Below, piece by piece: positions 45,591 through 57,054 of a stretch of DNA of 64,000 bases (position 1 is its first letter; every line of letters starts with the position of its first letter). A program made the translations under genes and the position numbers. The notes beneath the pieces were generated by a model that worked only from the letters and a program-made list of their open reading frames with translations, did no database searches and was not told where the DNA came from. This stretch comes from Bettongia penicillata ogilbyi (Eukaryota > Chordata > Mammalia > Diprotodontia > Potoroidae), in contig JAJHZJ010000009.1 in assembly GCA_023548195.1 (NCBI GenBank), positions 4,261,001-4,325,000 of the forward strand, read 5' to 3'.

Positions 45591-45849
45591 GAGTAATGAT
45601 AAGGCTCCTTACTTCTCCCTGCCCCCAATTATATGCACAGCTCTGAGATGGGCAACTCATTAAGCTAATCCATCACAACATGCATCTTCTGTATGTGCTA
45701 CAGATAAACAATGAATTGGGCCTGGAAAGCAGGGAGGGGAGATACAACTGGATTGCATTTGGGAAACTCTACCTATATGTATATAGATTATGCCAAACTG
45801 TTTGTTGTGCAAAGGCCCATTTTTTTTAATATAGTTATTCTCTTGGTTC

Positions 45850-46185
45850 TGCTACATAGCTTTGAATTCTGGAACACAGTCATCACAGAGGAGTTAAAAT
45901 TATAGACAGTTCAGAGAATGATAGAAAGATACATGGTAGACAGACAGTCTGCAGTACGCTTAGAAGATTGTGAAGAAGAATAAGTACATAGCTAGTGACC
46001 AAATGTTGAGGAGAGGAGGTAGGCTGGCCATGTAACAAGAACAAGACAACAGATGGACAGGCTTGAAGGCCTCCAAAATTGTTGGGAGATTTCATAGGAA
46101 ATCATGCATAAGACTCATACAGGATGGACACACATGGAAGAGTGGTGATCTACATATTTGATGAAAGGAGGGGATAGCCACACTG
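45850..46185 (+). mobile_element. RTE-type LINE ORF2 C-terminal fragment
   Basis: Broken frames recall the C-terminal end of an RTE-like reverse transcriptase: 'gttcagagaatgatagaaagatacatgg' (a Gln-Arg-x-x-Glu-Arg helix), 'ggtaggctggccatgtaacaagaa' (GH-hV-R type), 'caacagatgga' (Asn/Thr-Arg-Trp type). Stops in every frame. Confidence 0.5.
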
Positions 46186-46224
46186 AGGAAAGAATTTCGA
46201 TTACTCTAAATATTCTCCAACGAG

Positions 46225-46560
46225 GTAGAGGGGCCGGTGGATAGAATGATGGACTCTGTGATTTAGATCCTGCCTCTGACACTCACTCACTGACTGGGGG
46301 ATACTGGGCAATCCACTTGTCCTTTGCCCCTCACAGGACTCTGCTATGGATAGAGTGCTGGGTGTGGAGCCAAGAAGACCTAACTTCAAATCTAGATTCA
46401 TATTTCTGACCCTAGATGAGTCATTTAATTTCTCTCTGCCTCAGTTTCCCCAACTGTAAGATCGGAATCATACTAGCACCTAACCTCACAGGGTTATTGT
46501 GAGGATCAAATCAGATATTGTAAATTTCTTAGCATAGTGCCTGGCAAATAAATTGTTGCC
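46225..46560 (+). repeat. Two CORE-SINEs in tandem
   Basis: First at 46225-46333 ('ggggccggtggatagaatgatgg'). Second at 46335-46560 ('ctatggatagagtgctgggtgtggagccaagaagacc', CTGCCTCAGTTTCCCCAACT, 'gggttattgtgaggatcaaatcag'). Confidence 0.8.
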
Positions 46561-46714
46561 TTGTTACCATCTACTAAATTACATACGGTCACGTTTCCTT
46601 ATGATTGGTAGGCGTTAATATACCTATGAAACCACAGTTCCTTGACTCTGACTTAGGCTCAGCAGGGATTGCCTGTTGGCACCCTGTAGCAATGCTTATC
46701 TAAGGGCTAGTTCT

Positions 46715-46968
46715 GTTGTTCAGTCCTTTGAGTTGTGCTGACTCTTTGTGAGCTCATTTGGGCTTTTCTTGGCCAAGATAGTGGAGTGGTTGGCCATTTC
46801 CTTCTCCAGTTCATTTTACAGAGGAGGAAACTGAGGCTAATAGGGGTAAGTGATTTGCCCAGGGTCACACAGCTGGTGAGTGTCTGAGGCCAGATTTGAA
46901 CTCAGAAAGATGAATTGTTTTCACTACAGGCCCAGAGCTCTAATCCACTGCACCACCTAACGGCCTCC
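46715..46968 (-). repeat. CORE-SINE, nearly full length, reverse
   Basis: 'tgttcagtcctttgagttgtgctgactctttgtgagctcatttggg', ACAGAGGAGGAAACTGAGGC, 'cccagggtcacacagctggtgagtgtctgaggccag', head complement 'ccactgcaccacctaacggcc'. Confidence 0.85.
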
Positions 46969-47544
46969 TGAGGAATAGTACTTTGTCTTAAAAGGTTATA
47001 GAAATTGTGATAAAGGGAAGGTGGAAGGTTGGCCCATGATGAAAGTAATGGCACTAGCAGTGCTTCCAGATACTATGTCCCCAAAGAGACAAGAGTATTA
47101 AAAGTTGTCATCAAGTGTACTGTCTACTAGTGACTTACAGGTAGCTATAGAATTCTTTATTACCTCTCATTCTAAGTAAGGGAAAATTTAGCCATCTCCA
47201 GTATCCTTCGGGTGTATTTTAGTCTTCTAATCTCAGTACTTTAACCCTGAATGCATGCATGTGTGTGTGAGTGTGTGAGAAATTGAGTCAATGTTTTAAT
47301 GTTTCAGATTGCTGAAACTGATGAGTCTTGCATTTTTTCTTTCCCTCTCAATCTCAATTTATAGGGTGGGCATTTGTGAATTTCTTTAACTCCTGATTTA
47401 AAATCTGATTTCCCCCCTGGTGAAATATTCCTTTAATGGCTCTGACTCTAGGGGACAGCTGGTGGTTTTTGTTTGTTTGATTTGGTTTTAGCATCTTGAC
47501 AGAGGTCATTAGTTAGGAGACTGCAGTGTTATAATCTATGATAA

Positions 47545-47812
47545 GAGGCAGCAGTAAAAAAAGGTGCCTGATTTGGAGTCAGAGATTCAACTTCCAACCT
47601 GTGTGATCTTGGACAAGTCACTTGACCAATCTGTGCCTCATTTTCCTCATGTGTAAAATGAAGGTGCTGGACTAGATGGTCCCTTTGACCTTGAATCTGT
47701 GGTTCTATCATTCTAAGCGAGAAGTGATTTCTAGTGCTCTGAGAAGCCTAGGAGCTTGACAAAAAGCGAGAGCTTTCTTTCATCTTCACCTCAATCAACA
47801 GTTGCTTATTGG
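47545..47812 (+). repeat. SINE plus downstream ~100 bp, copy A of a direct duplication
   Basis: SINE with TGTGTGATCTTGGACAAGTC and 'gtaaaatgaaggtgctggactagatggtccc'. The sequence beyond the SINE end ('agaagtgatttctagtgctctgagaagcctaggagc...tttctttcatctt') is matched at 49829-50044. Confidence 0.75.
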
Positions 47813-47969
47813 ACTGCTGCTCTGAATGATGAGGGGTGCTGACAAGTTAAAGACAAATCCTGTTGATTTCTATTCATCATAGGGGCACATCAGCCTGCTG
47901 CTTCTCTGGGAATTGTGAATATTTACTGCCTCACAGTATTCTCAACATGGTCTAAAATCATGCCAAAGT
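47813..47969. other. Short unassigned stretch
   Basis: Nothing recognised. Confidence 0.4.
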
Positions 47970-48465
47970 AGATCCCTTACCATTCCCTGAAGAATCCAAC
48001 CCACCTTCCTCTACCCGGAATATCCTTTTCAGCTCTGCTGAAATTCTTTCCATCCTTTAAGATCCATAGCTAATGCCCCTTCTTTCGGGACATTTCTTCC
48101 AGCCCTTTTCTCAGTTCCCCTCCCAAACAAACGTAATTTTTCTCTTTTTCTCTTTTGTACCTCTCCCAAACACTGACCACATTCTGTTTTGTGTCATGCT
48201 TTTTTTTTGTTCATGTCTTTATTCAGCAAACATTTATTAAATGCTGACTGTGTGCCAGATACAATGTGTCTAGGCTCTGAGGATGCAAAAGCAAAAATAG
48301 GTCCTACTGTGCCCATAAGGAAACTACATTCTATTAGTTATCATTTTCCTTAGGAGATTTTATGTTTCCTGAGGGCAGATACTCCTGTCTTATTCCTCTT
48401 TGCATCTACACAGGATCTGTACACTGTGCAAGGTGCTCTTTAGTAAATGTCTCTTGAATTTACTG
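47970..48465 (+). mobile_element. L2-like 3' end broken by another L2-like piece
   Basis: 'atccaacccaccttcctctacccggaatatcc', 'ttctttccatcctttaagatcc', 'tttcttccagcccttttctcag' and 'tcctgagggcagatactcctgtctta' follow the L2 tail order. 48215-48340 ('attcagcaaacatttattaaatgctgactgtgtgccag') runs in the other orientation. Confidence 0.6.
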
Positions 48466-48559
48466 ACCCAGATACAAACGACCAACTCACCAGACTGAAT
48501 TCTCCCTTGGAAGGGAGCTGTTCCTCCAATCAGTGTCTATATTCAGAAGCCAGTGCTAT

Positions 48560-49130
48560 TTATTGCATGTATTACTCATTATTTTGACTGTCTGTCCTGG
48601 ATGGATTGGGTTGCAGATAGGCAATTGCGTTTAATAGGTCGATGCCAAATGGACAAGCCACTGAAAAAACAGGACTTAAACACTGAGACATCTGCTTCTG
48701 TTTCCCAAGTAACTCTGTAGCAACGTACAAAGCGCTTGGTGCTAAGGCACATGCTTCGCATTATTTGCTCGTTATACCCGAATACTATTTTCATGTGGCT
48801 GGTGATGAAAGAGGAAGGTCAGTTTGAGAAGGGGGAGTGTTTCCGATTATGCCGACCACATCCAAATATTTACATAATTCCATCATTTTGCCTTGGCCTA
48901 GTTTTACGTATTGTAGTGATGCCTTTGAGCCTTCTTTGCAAAATTGCATTCCATAAAGGTCTTCCTTGCTTGGGCCAGGCTGTTTGGTGATTCTCCTGAT
49001 GGCGTGGAGGGAGCTGGAAGTTTAGGCATAAGCTGTGGCTTTCTCTGCTTCAGTCCTTGAAGCAGACAAACAATGCAAATTACTTGAGTGATACTCCACG
49101 AAAAAAAACTGATATATTTCCCCCTTCCTA
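48560..49130. promoter_or_regulatory. Candidate conserved enhancer-like element
   Basis: Repeat-free block with many retained CpGs (GCGTTTAATA, GTCGATGCC, CAACGTACAAAGCGC, TTATACCCGAATAC, ATGCCGACC, TTACGTATTG). Homeobox-like TTTAAT sites and TTTGCAAAATTGCATTCC occur near 48936. At 49069-49080 AACAATG (SOX type) overlaps ATGCAAAT (POU octamer). The frames inside it are short. Function is inference only: motif density and the absence of repeats suggest constraint. Confidence 0.3.
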
Positions 49131-49649
49131 TCTTGTCTTGATATCTTCAGTTTTTTCTTCTCTGTTTTTTTTAAGGGTATTTTTACATGGTGTCCCCCTT
49201 ATTGGTGTATAACTGCCTGATTAGGCAGAATGGAGAGAGCTATTTCAGTGCAAATCTGTAGTTTTATAGAGTCTTACAAACACTGAAATGGGCTTGAGTC
49301 CAATGGCTCAGGGTAAAGATGGAAAGGGAGGCTGGGTTGGAAGTCATGGAATTTGAGGGTTTGAAGAGTAGGTCACACAGCTAAATGTAATACTTGTGCA
49401 TTCAGAAAGCAGTCACCTGTCCTCCACCTTAGGCTCCAATCTCATTTACAATCATGTTAGAAAAAGCCACATAATAGCCAAGCAGAAATCATTTATGCTC
49501 ATTGCTAAAGCAGCTGTTCTCTGATCTGGTTCAGTTCTCTATCTCTGAGAGCACCCACTGTAGGAAGGGAACTGAGATGGTAATGATGGGATCCAAAGGG
49601 ATTCACACAGCTGGGATTCTTAAGATAGCTTAAACAACATCTGCCTTTA
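49131..49649. other. Stretch without a recognised feature
   Basis: No gene or repeat recognised. Confidence 0.4.
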
Positions 49650-49815
49650 TCAATAATAATAATAATAATTCACATTTACATGTGTGGTTTATTTAAGCTT
49701 TGGACATTTTCCTCACAACAGTCCTAGGAGATGGTGTAAATATTATTTTCCTCCCCCCCCTTTTTTTCCAGATGATGTTGAGATGAAGTGATTTCCCTAG
49801 GATTACATGGCCAAT
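49650..49815 (-). repeat. MIR-type SINE, reverse, with (AAT)n tail
   Basis: AATAATAATAATAATT at 49651 is the tail complement. It is followed by 'cctcacaacagtcctaggagatggtgtaaatatt' and 'gatttccctaggattacatggcc'. Confidence 0.7.
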
Positions 49816-50044
49816 CTGTCATTTAATACCTGTATGATCTTGGATGAGTCACTTGACCAAGCTGTTCCTCAGTTTTCTCATATATAAAATGAAGAGGTTG
49901 GATTAGATGGTCCCTTCTACCTCTAAATTGGTAATTTTATTACCCTAAGCCAGAAGTGTCTTCTAGTGTTCTGAGAAACTTATGAGCATGATAGCAAGTG
50001 AGGATCTTCTTTCATCTTTGCCTCAACCAGCAATTACTTATGGG
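49816..50044 (+). repeat. SINE plus downstream ~100 bp, copy B of a direct duplication
   Basis: Aligned with copy A (47597-47812) from 'ctgtatgatcttggatgagtcacttgaccaa' to 'ttctttcatctttgcctcaaccagcaattacttat', about 216 bp in both copies. Confidence 0.75.
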
Positions 50045-50170
50045 GCTCATTTTACAGATGAGGAAACTGAGGCCCAGAGAGGTCACATGACTTGCCCCTG
50101 ATTACAGGAAATATGTTTCTAAGGTGGCATTTGAACACAGGTCCTCTCACTCCAAATGCTGTGCTTCTTC
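50040..50170 (-). repeat. MIR-type SINE, reverse
   Basis: 'ctcattttacagatgaggaaactgaggcccagagaggtc', GCATTTGAACACAGGTCCTC, 'ccaaatgctgtgc'. Confidence 0.8.
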
Positions 50171-50439
50171 TGGTCTTTCTACTTTACAATGTGCCCTACT
50201 GAGCTTTAAACTCCCTAGGAAATAGTAAGCAGAACTCCAAACTGTGGATGTTGATAATTTGTTCACGTCCATCTCTCTCTGTTTATACTTGTTTCTTCCT
50301 CTCATCTGTTCCTCATGCCTCATCAGTTTTCTGTGTTATTTATTCAAACAGTTTCATTTTCATGAAAAATATAAACTTCTGAGATACATCTTTCACTGTT
50401 TCATGAGTTCCATCCATTTTTGCTTCTCCCTTGCAGCAG

Positions 50440-50570
50440 CGTGGTAGAAAGTAGATGAGATTTGGAGTCAGGGAGGATTATCTGAGTTCAGATCCGAGCT
50501 CTGAAGCCAGAGGGTTAGACTAGGTGGCATATAAGGGCCCTTCCAATTCCAAATCCTGGGCCAGTTTTGA
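50440..50570 (+). repeat. CORE-SINE, internally shortened
   Basis: 'gtggtagaaagtagatgagatttggagtcagggagg', 'tctgagttcagatccgagctctg', then directly the 3' part 'agactaggtggcatataagggcccttccaattcc'. Confidence 0.7.
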
Positions 50571-51479
50571 AAGTTTATTCTATCCTTGAATCTTTCTAAA
50601 AAAATTTTTTTTCTCTTTTCCCCCCCTTCACTGATGTTAACATTGATGCAGGGGCTTAAGAATTAGGCATTCTGAAGTGTGGACCTGGACAGTTTCCAAG
50701 TTGTACTATCACATTTTTTACTCAGTAAATACCATAGATTTAGTTCATCTTCCAATTTTATTTCCAGATCCCCTACTAAGTTGAATTGCTCATAAATAGC
50801 TTTATCTCAAAAGTTCTTAGAAGAGTTGATTTTGGAGTTCAGGTCTTACTAGGTGATGTAGTCATAGAATGTCAGAGCAGGAAGAAATTGAGCAGTCATC
50901 ATTTCCAGCCTCTCTTTTTGTACAGATGAGGAAAGTATGGTGCATATCATTCCTGTGTTTTCCTTTGCTCTCAGTTTCCTCAAATTTTACTCTCTGTGCT
51001 GAAACCTTAAGGTATATTTATCAGACAGTTTGCTTCTGGGTTGACTCTGTTACATGACTCAGAATAAATCTACTTTTTCCAATTTTCCCCCAAAACCAGA
51101 CTTAAGAAATTCAGACTTTAAATGTGATTAGCATTCAATGAAGAACAGATGTTGTGTTTAACTTGGTCAAGTAAATAAATTAAAAAAAAATTAGGAACCA
51201 ATGAAGTATCTCCTGATTTACATTTGTGTTGAACTTATATACTTTGAAAATGCTTTATTTTATTCTTAGTATGGATTTGCTGGTGGTGATAGGGAATTAT
51301 GAAATCATTTAATACCAAGGAGTAGGACTCTTCCCTCTAGGGAACTTATCTCCATTTTTCCCCTCCCGTTCTTGCCATTTCTTTCTCTAACAATTAACTC
51401 TCAGGAAGCACATAACATTCATAAACTTTTCACCTGTTATCTTTTACACCCACTAAACCTCATTTGTGTTCTCAAAAAT
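50571..51479. other. Long stretch without a supported feature
   Basis: A short L3/MIR-tail-like piece ('tcatagaatgtcagagcaggaag', 'tacagatgaggaaag') lies at 50862-50938. No gene. Confidence 0.4.
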
Positions 51480-51645
51480 ATTGACTCTGAGCTCCAGGGA
51501 CCTGTCTGGCCTCTGATAAGTACTAGCTGCATGACCTTGGGCAAGTCAACTAACTTCCATGGGCCTCAGTTTCCTCTTATATAGAATGAGAATGTTGAAT
51601 TAGATGTCTCAAGTCCTTTCTAGTTCTTGACATGCTGTATGATCT
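51480..51645 (+). repeat. MIR-type SINE
   Basis: 'ctctgataagtactagctgcatgaccttgggcaagtcaac', GGGCCTCAGTTTCCTCTTAT, 'gagaatgttgaattagatgtctcaagtcc'. Confidence 0.8.
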
Positions 51646-52175
51646 TATAGTTCAATAATTTCAATTTCCTTTCCTTCTTCTCAGATAATTAGTCCCAAGT
51701 CTTGCTATGCTGGACTGGAAACCCCTACCTCCGACTTCATAGTCACATCAGCACTATTCTAACTCTGAATACCTTCATCACACTGTCTTTCCACCAAATG
51801 TTCCCCACCTACCACTAACTTGAATCATACCACTATCTGTAAAGTCCCCTTCAGTTTGAAATTCTATAATTTCACAATCTGTGTGTTTTGTTCCTGAGTG
51901 TAGAAAATGGTTCGATTTAAACTCTCTCCTTACCACTTTATTTTTAAAACTCTGAACTTAGTTCCAGAAAATATGTGCATTTCCATGTATGTATGTGTTT
52001 GAGTGTGTGTGTGTGTGTGTGTGAATAGAAAAAGAAGATGGGACATGAAACTGTAGGTCTCTATTATGTATAGCTTACTTTTCTTTTTAAGTATATAATA
52101 AGTTCAGCTTTCAAAGCTGTCCTGTTTTTCTGTACTTCTTTCTGTTCTCTTCTTAAAGAAAATACTATAATGACT
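51646..52175. other. Stretch without a recognised gene
   Basis: Contains a (TG)n run of about nine units at 52003-52022. Nothing else recognised. Confidence 0.4.
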
Positions 52176-52345
52176 CTTTCCTTTCCTTTCCTTTCCTTTC
52201 CTTTCCTTTCCTTTCCTTTCCTTTCCTTTCCTTTCCTTTCCTTTCCTTTCCTTTCCTTTCCTTTCCTTTCCTTTCCTTTCCTTTCCTTTCCTTTCCTTTC
52301 CTTTCCTTTCCTTTCCTTTCCTTTCCTTTTCTTTCCTTTCCTTTT
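52176..52345. repeat. (CTTTC)n pentanucleotide array
   Basis: About 34 units of CTTTC over 170 bp, almost perfect (one CTTTT interruption near 52330). Lys/Gly/Glu/Arg and Pro/Phe/Leu/Ser frames through it are artefacts. Confidence 0.97.
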
Positions 52346-52519
52346 TATTTTTCCAAAAGGAAAGCATGCATGACACACTTTTAGGGTTAATCTGCATATT
52401 AATATTTCCTCTTCCCTTTATTAAGTCTAGATGATCAACAAAACAAATCAAGCACAGATTTGTATAGTTTACTGGCTTCTGAATTGTAAATTTAATTATT
52501 GGTTCTTATGAGCAGGCAT
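52346..52519. other. Short unassigned stretch
   Basis: Nothing recognised. Confidence 0.4.
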
Positions 52520-52990
52520 GCTGGTAGAGCTGCCTCCAATATATCCTTCTCTTTACCCTGGCCTCCAATTCTCTCATTGCAAAAAGAAAAAAAGTTAAAC
52601 TTGCAACTTCTCTCCTGTTTTCCTTCAATTTCTCTCCTTTCAGCTAATTTTCCTACCTTGAATAAATCCCACTAACTTCCCCTTTCTCTGTAATCCTCTA
52701 ATCCTCCCCCTACCACTCTCTCTTTTTTCCCATTCCTTGAAGTGACCTTGAGTCTTTCCTGAACAGATTTTGCTTACCTGGTATAAGTCCCTCTCACCTA
52801 CCCCTTGTTCTCCTCAGCTACTGCTTTCTACACTGGCTTCTTATTGCTTACCTGATTAGTTCCAACTTTTCAGCTTTGAGTTCAAGGCTAGCCATACTTT
52901 ATCTTTGTATGATCACCTTTTATTACTTCCCAAGAACCTTCCAGTTCTGCCATACTAGACACTTTATTATTATCCCATCCTCAATCAGTT
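52520..52990 (+). mobile_element. L2-like LINE relic
   Basis: Pyrimidine-rich with 'tctacactggcttcttattgcttacctgattagttccaacttttcagctttgagttcaaggct', the order of the L2 C-terminal coding end, and 'ttccagttctgccatactag'. Heavily decayed. Confidence 0.5.
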
Positions 52991-53474
52991 CATAGAATGG
53001 GCATGTTGACTGACTGAGTCAAGCAGTAAGATGAATATAAGTGCTTTGTGATTGTGAAGACCGTATAACTGCAGGGTATCATATCATTAGGTGAATCACT
53101 GACCTCATTCAACAAACATTTATTGTAACGTGCGAAGCACGATATTAATAAGGAGGTATTGGTAGGTCTCTTCATGAAACAGCTGCCTATTTGGACAGGA
53201 TTAAGTCTCAGAAACAGGTACAGTATACATGTACAGTGAAGACTGTCCATCTCACTTTCCAGAAAACCCCTTAATTGTCAAAGAATAATGAGGTGAAAGA
53301 AACAAGTTGATGCCAGGTCATTTTAGGAGATTGATGTAGTAATTCTTTATTTTTTTCCTCTTTCTTGATTTTTCTTTTGCTATTGAATCATTGGGCTGTA
53401 CTGTCACAGAGAATGAAATTTAACAGAAATCCACTGTGATGAAGAGAATTCTTATTGAATGAAATTTATTCAGT
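52991..53474. other. Stretch without a recognised feature
   Basis: Nothing supported. A TGCGAAGCACGATATT stretch retains CpGs near 53131. Confidence 0.4.
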
Positions 53475-53702
53475 CATTTTCAGTAATGCCCAACTCTTTG
53501 TGATCTCATTTGGAGTTTTCTTGGCAAAGATACTGGAGTGATTTGCCATTTCTTTCTCCAGCTCATTTTATAGGTGAGGAAAGTGAGGCAAAAAGGGTTG
53601 AATGACTTGCCCTGGATTACACAACTAGTAAGTGTCTGAGGTCACATTTGAACTCAGGTGTTCCTGACTCCAGGCTTCATACTTGCACCTAGCTGCCTTC
53701 TA
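53475..53702 (-). repeat. CORE-SINE, nearly full length, reverse
   Basis: 'agtcattttcagtaatgcccaactctttgtgatctcatttggag', TATAGGTGAGGAAAGTGAGG, 'acacaactagtaagtgtctgaggtcacatttgaactcagg', head complement 'cacctagctgcc'. Confidence 0.85.
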
Positions 53703-53884
53703 TAAACATCGCAGATCTGCTATTTACTGCCTGTGTGAATTTCATTGTCAGTTAACGTCTGTGTACCTCAGTCTCATTATAAGTCGAATGGATGGGACTA
53801 GATGCCCCCCACCCCCAATGAAGAGGAATTAGGATTGGCTTTAAAACAACACATGGAACGATTTAGAGATGGGGGCCTTAAGAT

Positions 53885-54060
53885 GGTAAATTCAGAGCTG
53901 GAAGGGACCTCAGAGATCTAGTCTAGCACTCTTATTTTACTGACAAGGAAACTGAGGCCAAGAGAGTTTAAATACCTTGCCCACAGTCCCACCAGTAGTC
54001 AGTGGCAGACCCAGGATTTCATCTTAAGTCTTATAACCTCCAAGGTTAACCTTCTAAATT
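53885..54060 (-). repeat. MIR/L3-tail related repeat, reverse
   Basis: 'aattcagagctggaagggacctcagagatctagtc', CTGACAAGGAAACTGAGGCC, 'agtagtcagtggcagacccagg'. Confidence 0.7.
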
Positions 54061-54985
54061 CAGCAATTAAGCAGATCTTGTTTTCAAGTTGGAAGAGTAT
54101 GTCAGTAAATGGAAGGAGGATGGCTTGTGTCTTCCTGGATTGGGAGAATGAACATAAGGAAACAATATAAGAGACCTCATATTGAACCAGTTAGCACAAA
54201 TATTGCAACCGGAACACAGAAAAGCCCCAATGATAGTAAACACATACTGGGATGGGGCTATGGGTAGGGGATTGTCATCAAAGAAAGCCCAATGCATGCC
54301 TAAGGAACATTATAGGGAGTTTCATGGACATAAGAATCAGCATACATACCAAAAGAAGTAAAGGCCCAGGGAATCCTTAAATTTCCAGAGTAAGTGTATC
54401 CAGGCATTAAGAAAAAGAGTCTGAGGAGAGGGGAGGAGGAAACAGACGCCTTAGAGACTGACAAAGTTAAGTAGCATCAGGGTGTGCATTTTTTTTCCAA
54501 CTGTGCACTCCATATAAAGAGAATATTTTTAGGCAGGGGATCCCACAGAAGTTTAGAAAATGTTGAAGAAGTGAAGCTTTTCATCCCAAAAGTATTTGTT
54601 TCAATGGGAAGAAGAAAAAGAAGAGAAAATGAAAAACAAATGAACAATTGCAGCCCAGCAAAAAAAAAAAAAAAGTTGCATTGCTTAAACCAACTTATGG
54701 TTCTGGTGGTCCATGGCCATTAGAAAAGCATTGTGGGTAGAGAATGTGACACAGAGATTCAAGTTTCCATCCAGTTCTCCAGGAGGTTTGTGATCTCAAA
54801 AATGTGAATATTCCCTCCAGTGATTCAGATTACAATCTTCTCCATGTGTAGTCATTCTGTGTAACACTTGCCTATATGTTCCTATAAATCCACACATCCT
54901 ATGAATCCACACCCCCTGTGTGCTTGGAAGCATTTATATGTCTTCCTGACATTACATGGATACCAATAGAGACTGATGGAAGATA
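54061..54985. other. Long stretch without a supported feature
   Basis: An A15 run lies at 54661. No gene or repeat recognised. Confidence 0.4.
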
Positions 54986-55610
54986 ATAAGAGCTTAAATT
55001 AATATAAGGCTTTAAGAGTTATGAAGCATTTTGGATTTATTATCACATTTAATCCTTACAACAGCCTTTTGAGGTATGTAGTATATGGATTATCTCTATT
55101 TTTATAGAACTAGAAATAGGAGTACTCCAGGATTGTGGAAATTAGAATAGAATTGAGATCATCTAGTACACTAGTGTAAACCCCGTTACAGATGGGGCTC
55201 GCCAATCTGTACCTCAGAATTCCGATGGACCATATATTGACTTAGTATTAAAGTGTAGTATTTTCTATGTTTTAATCACATTTTTATTTGTCTTATTAAA
55301 TATTTCCCAATTACATTTAATCTGGTTTGGGGCCTACTCAGGATTGTTATGGATATATGTAGGCAGTGTATCTGACACCTCTGATCTAGCATTCCCCTTC
55401 ATTTTACATGAAAAAACTGAAGCCCAAAAGGCTAAGTGATTTGCTTTTAAGTGTTTCAGCTGCGACATACTTTTGCAAAGACTTTGTAATAAAAACAATA
55501 GTTACTAACCTTAATGAAACACTTAAAGGTTTGCAAAGTATATTACATATAATATCTCATTGATGCCTTACAACAACCCTGTGAGGTAGGTGCTATTTTT
55601 ATTTTTTTAT
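54986..55610 (-). repeat. Cluster of MIR-type fragments, reverse
   Basis: 54990-55095 ('taagagttatgaagcattttggatttattatcac'), 55380-55450 ('ttttacatgaaaaaactgaagcccaaaaggc') and 55495-55610 ('gtttgcaaagtatattacatataatatctcattgatgcc', 'caaccctgtgaggtaggtgctatt'). Confidence 0.6.
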
Positions 55611-55886
55611 TTACTCATATAATATATTACAAAATATGCTATATAAACATAAATATTACTTATATTTTTTATATTTATTTATTTTATCAACGGGGACATT
55701 AAAGTGGTTAAATGAATGGCTAAGTGTTATACATGTAGTGACCATCTGAAATGGTATTTGAACTTTCTGTAGTGTTCTTGATTCCAAATAAGGTATGCTA
55801 TCTACCATATCACTTAGGTTTACCAATAATTTGGATGACGAATGACGTGGGCAGAGGTTTTCATTTTTAAAAAGTATGTATCTAGA

Positions 55887-55937
55887 TGTATGTGTGTGTG
55901 TATGTGTGTGTGTGTGCACATGCATGCACATGCATAT
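55887..55937. repeat. (TG)n/(CATG) microsatellite
   Basis: Imperfect TG units followed by GCACATGCATGCACATGCAT. Confidence 0.9.
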
Positions 55938-57050
55938 ATACTTTTATTTCCATTTTGGGCTTAGAGCTCTAGCTTCTAATATGTTGTTTCAGAAAATAGG
56001 ACTATATCTGAAACCTAGCTAATATTTTATTATAAAAAATGGCAGAGTAATGTAATAGACTTCCCTGGAACTATAATAATAATTGAAGAATTTCTAAAGG
56101 AATAAATTTGATGTGGCCACATTACAAGAAATACATAGAAAACAGTCTAATCTACCAGTGCTGAAAAAACCCCAGGGTATTGATTGCTGGGGGTGGGCCT
56201 CAAAGCAAGAGAAGTTATATTGGTGGCTTAAAATTGTCTATTTCTTATCCAAGGACTTGAGAAAGATCCCAATGGATGGTAACAAAGTCTTTGTTTAAGA
56301 ATACTGAATGAATGAGACTTTGAGGTTAGGTTCAGTTTATGCTTTTAGAATCCAACCACTGGAATTTACATCTCAAGTCTTTGAAACACTACAAACATTG
56401 CGGATTGAGCAATGAAAGACCAGTGGAAATTTGAATACCCTATAGTGACTGAATGTGAAGTTGAATCAAGCTATCCATCTGTAACTCCTGAGGAACAGAG
56501 ACCCAACATCCATTCTGTGGGTATCTGCACATACTACACTCTCAGCTGGAGAGTTCTAAGCCCATCTTCAAGGAATTCTGCATTTTATTCATTTAGACAT
56601 ACAACTTATTCAAACCTTGGCTTATATTTAAATTTCATCATTTGGACAGATTTTCAGTATGTCAGCTGAGAGAAATAATAGCATACTCAGACCATGTCTG
56701 GGTTTTCTGAAAGTTTTTCCAAAATAAAGAGGATAAGGGATGAGACTGGAGGCTTAACAATTCAATTTTGTTGCATAACAGAGTAATAATGGAATTTTTA
56801 GTCATTACTAACTACTTTCACCGCTGGCCTTCATGTGAGGTCCTGTAAACTTTTACAGTATTTAGGATGCATTCTAAGCATCCATCATAGGAAAGAACAC
56901 TAGAGCTACCACTTAAAGTAAAAAAAAGAGAGAAAAGAAAAAAAATTAGAAAGTGTTCCAGTAGGATACTAGGATACCAATCCAGAGTGGGAGTAAGCCA
57001 ATGGAAAAGGTTTAGGTTTACCTAAATAGAACAATATTGAATAAACTGTT
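55938..57050. other. Long stretch without a supported feature
   Basis: Two plus-strand frames of 61 and 85 codons (56113, 56412) show no family resemblance. No gene called. Confidence 0.35.
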
Positions 57051-57054
57051 AGCT

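Noticed and set aside
45711..46185. Host gene with a 'GHV.R' motif
   Set aside because: Stops in all frames, and the motif order fits an RTE LINE C-terminus.
52064..52451. Open frames of 67 to 115 codons in the CTTTC array
   Set aside because: Purely periodic translations of a microsatellite.
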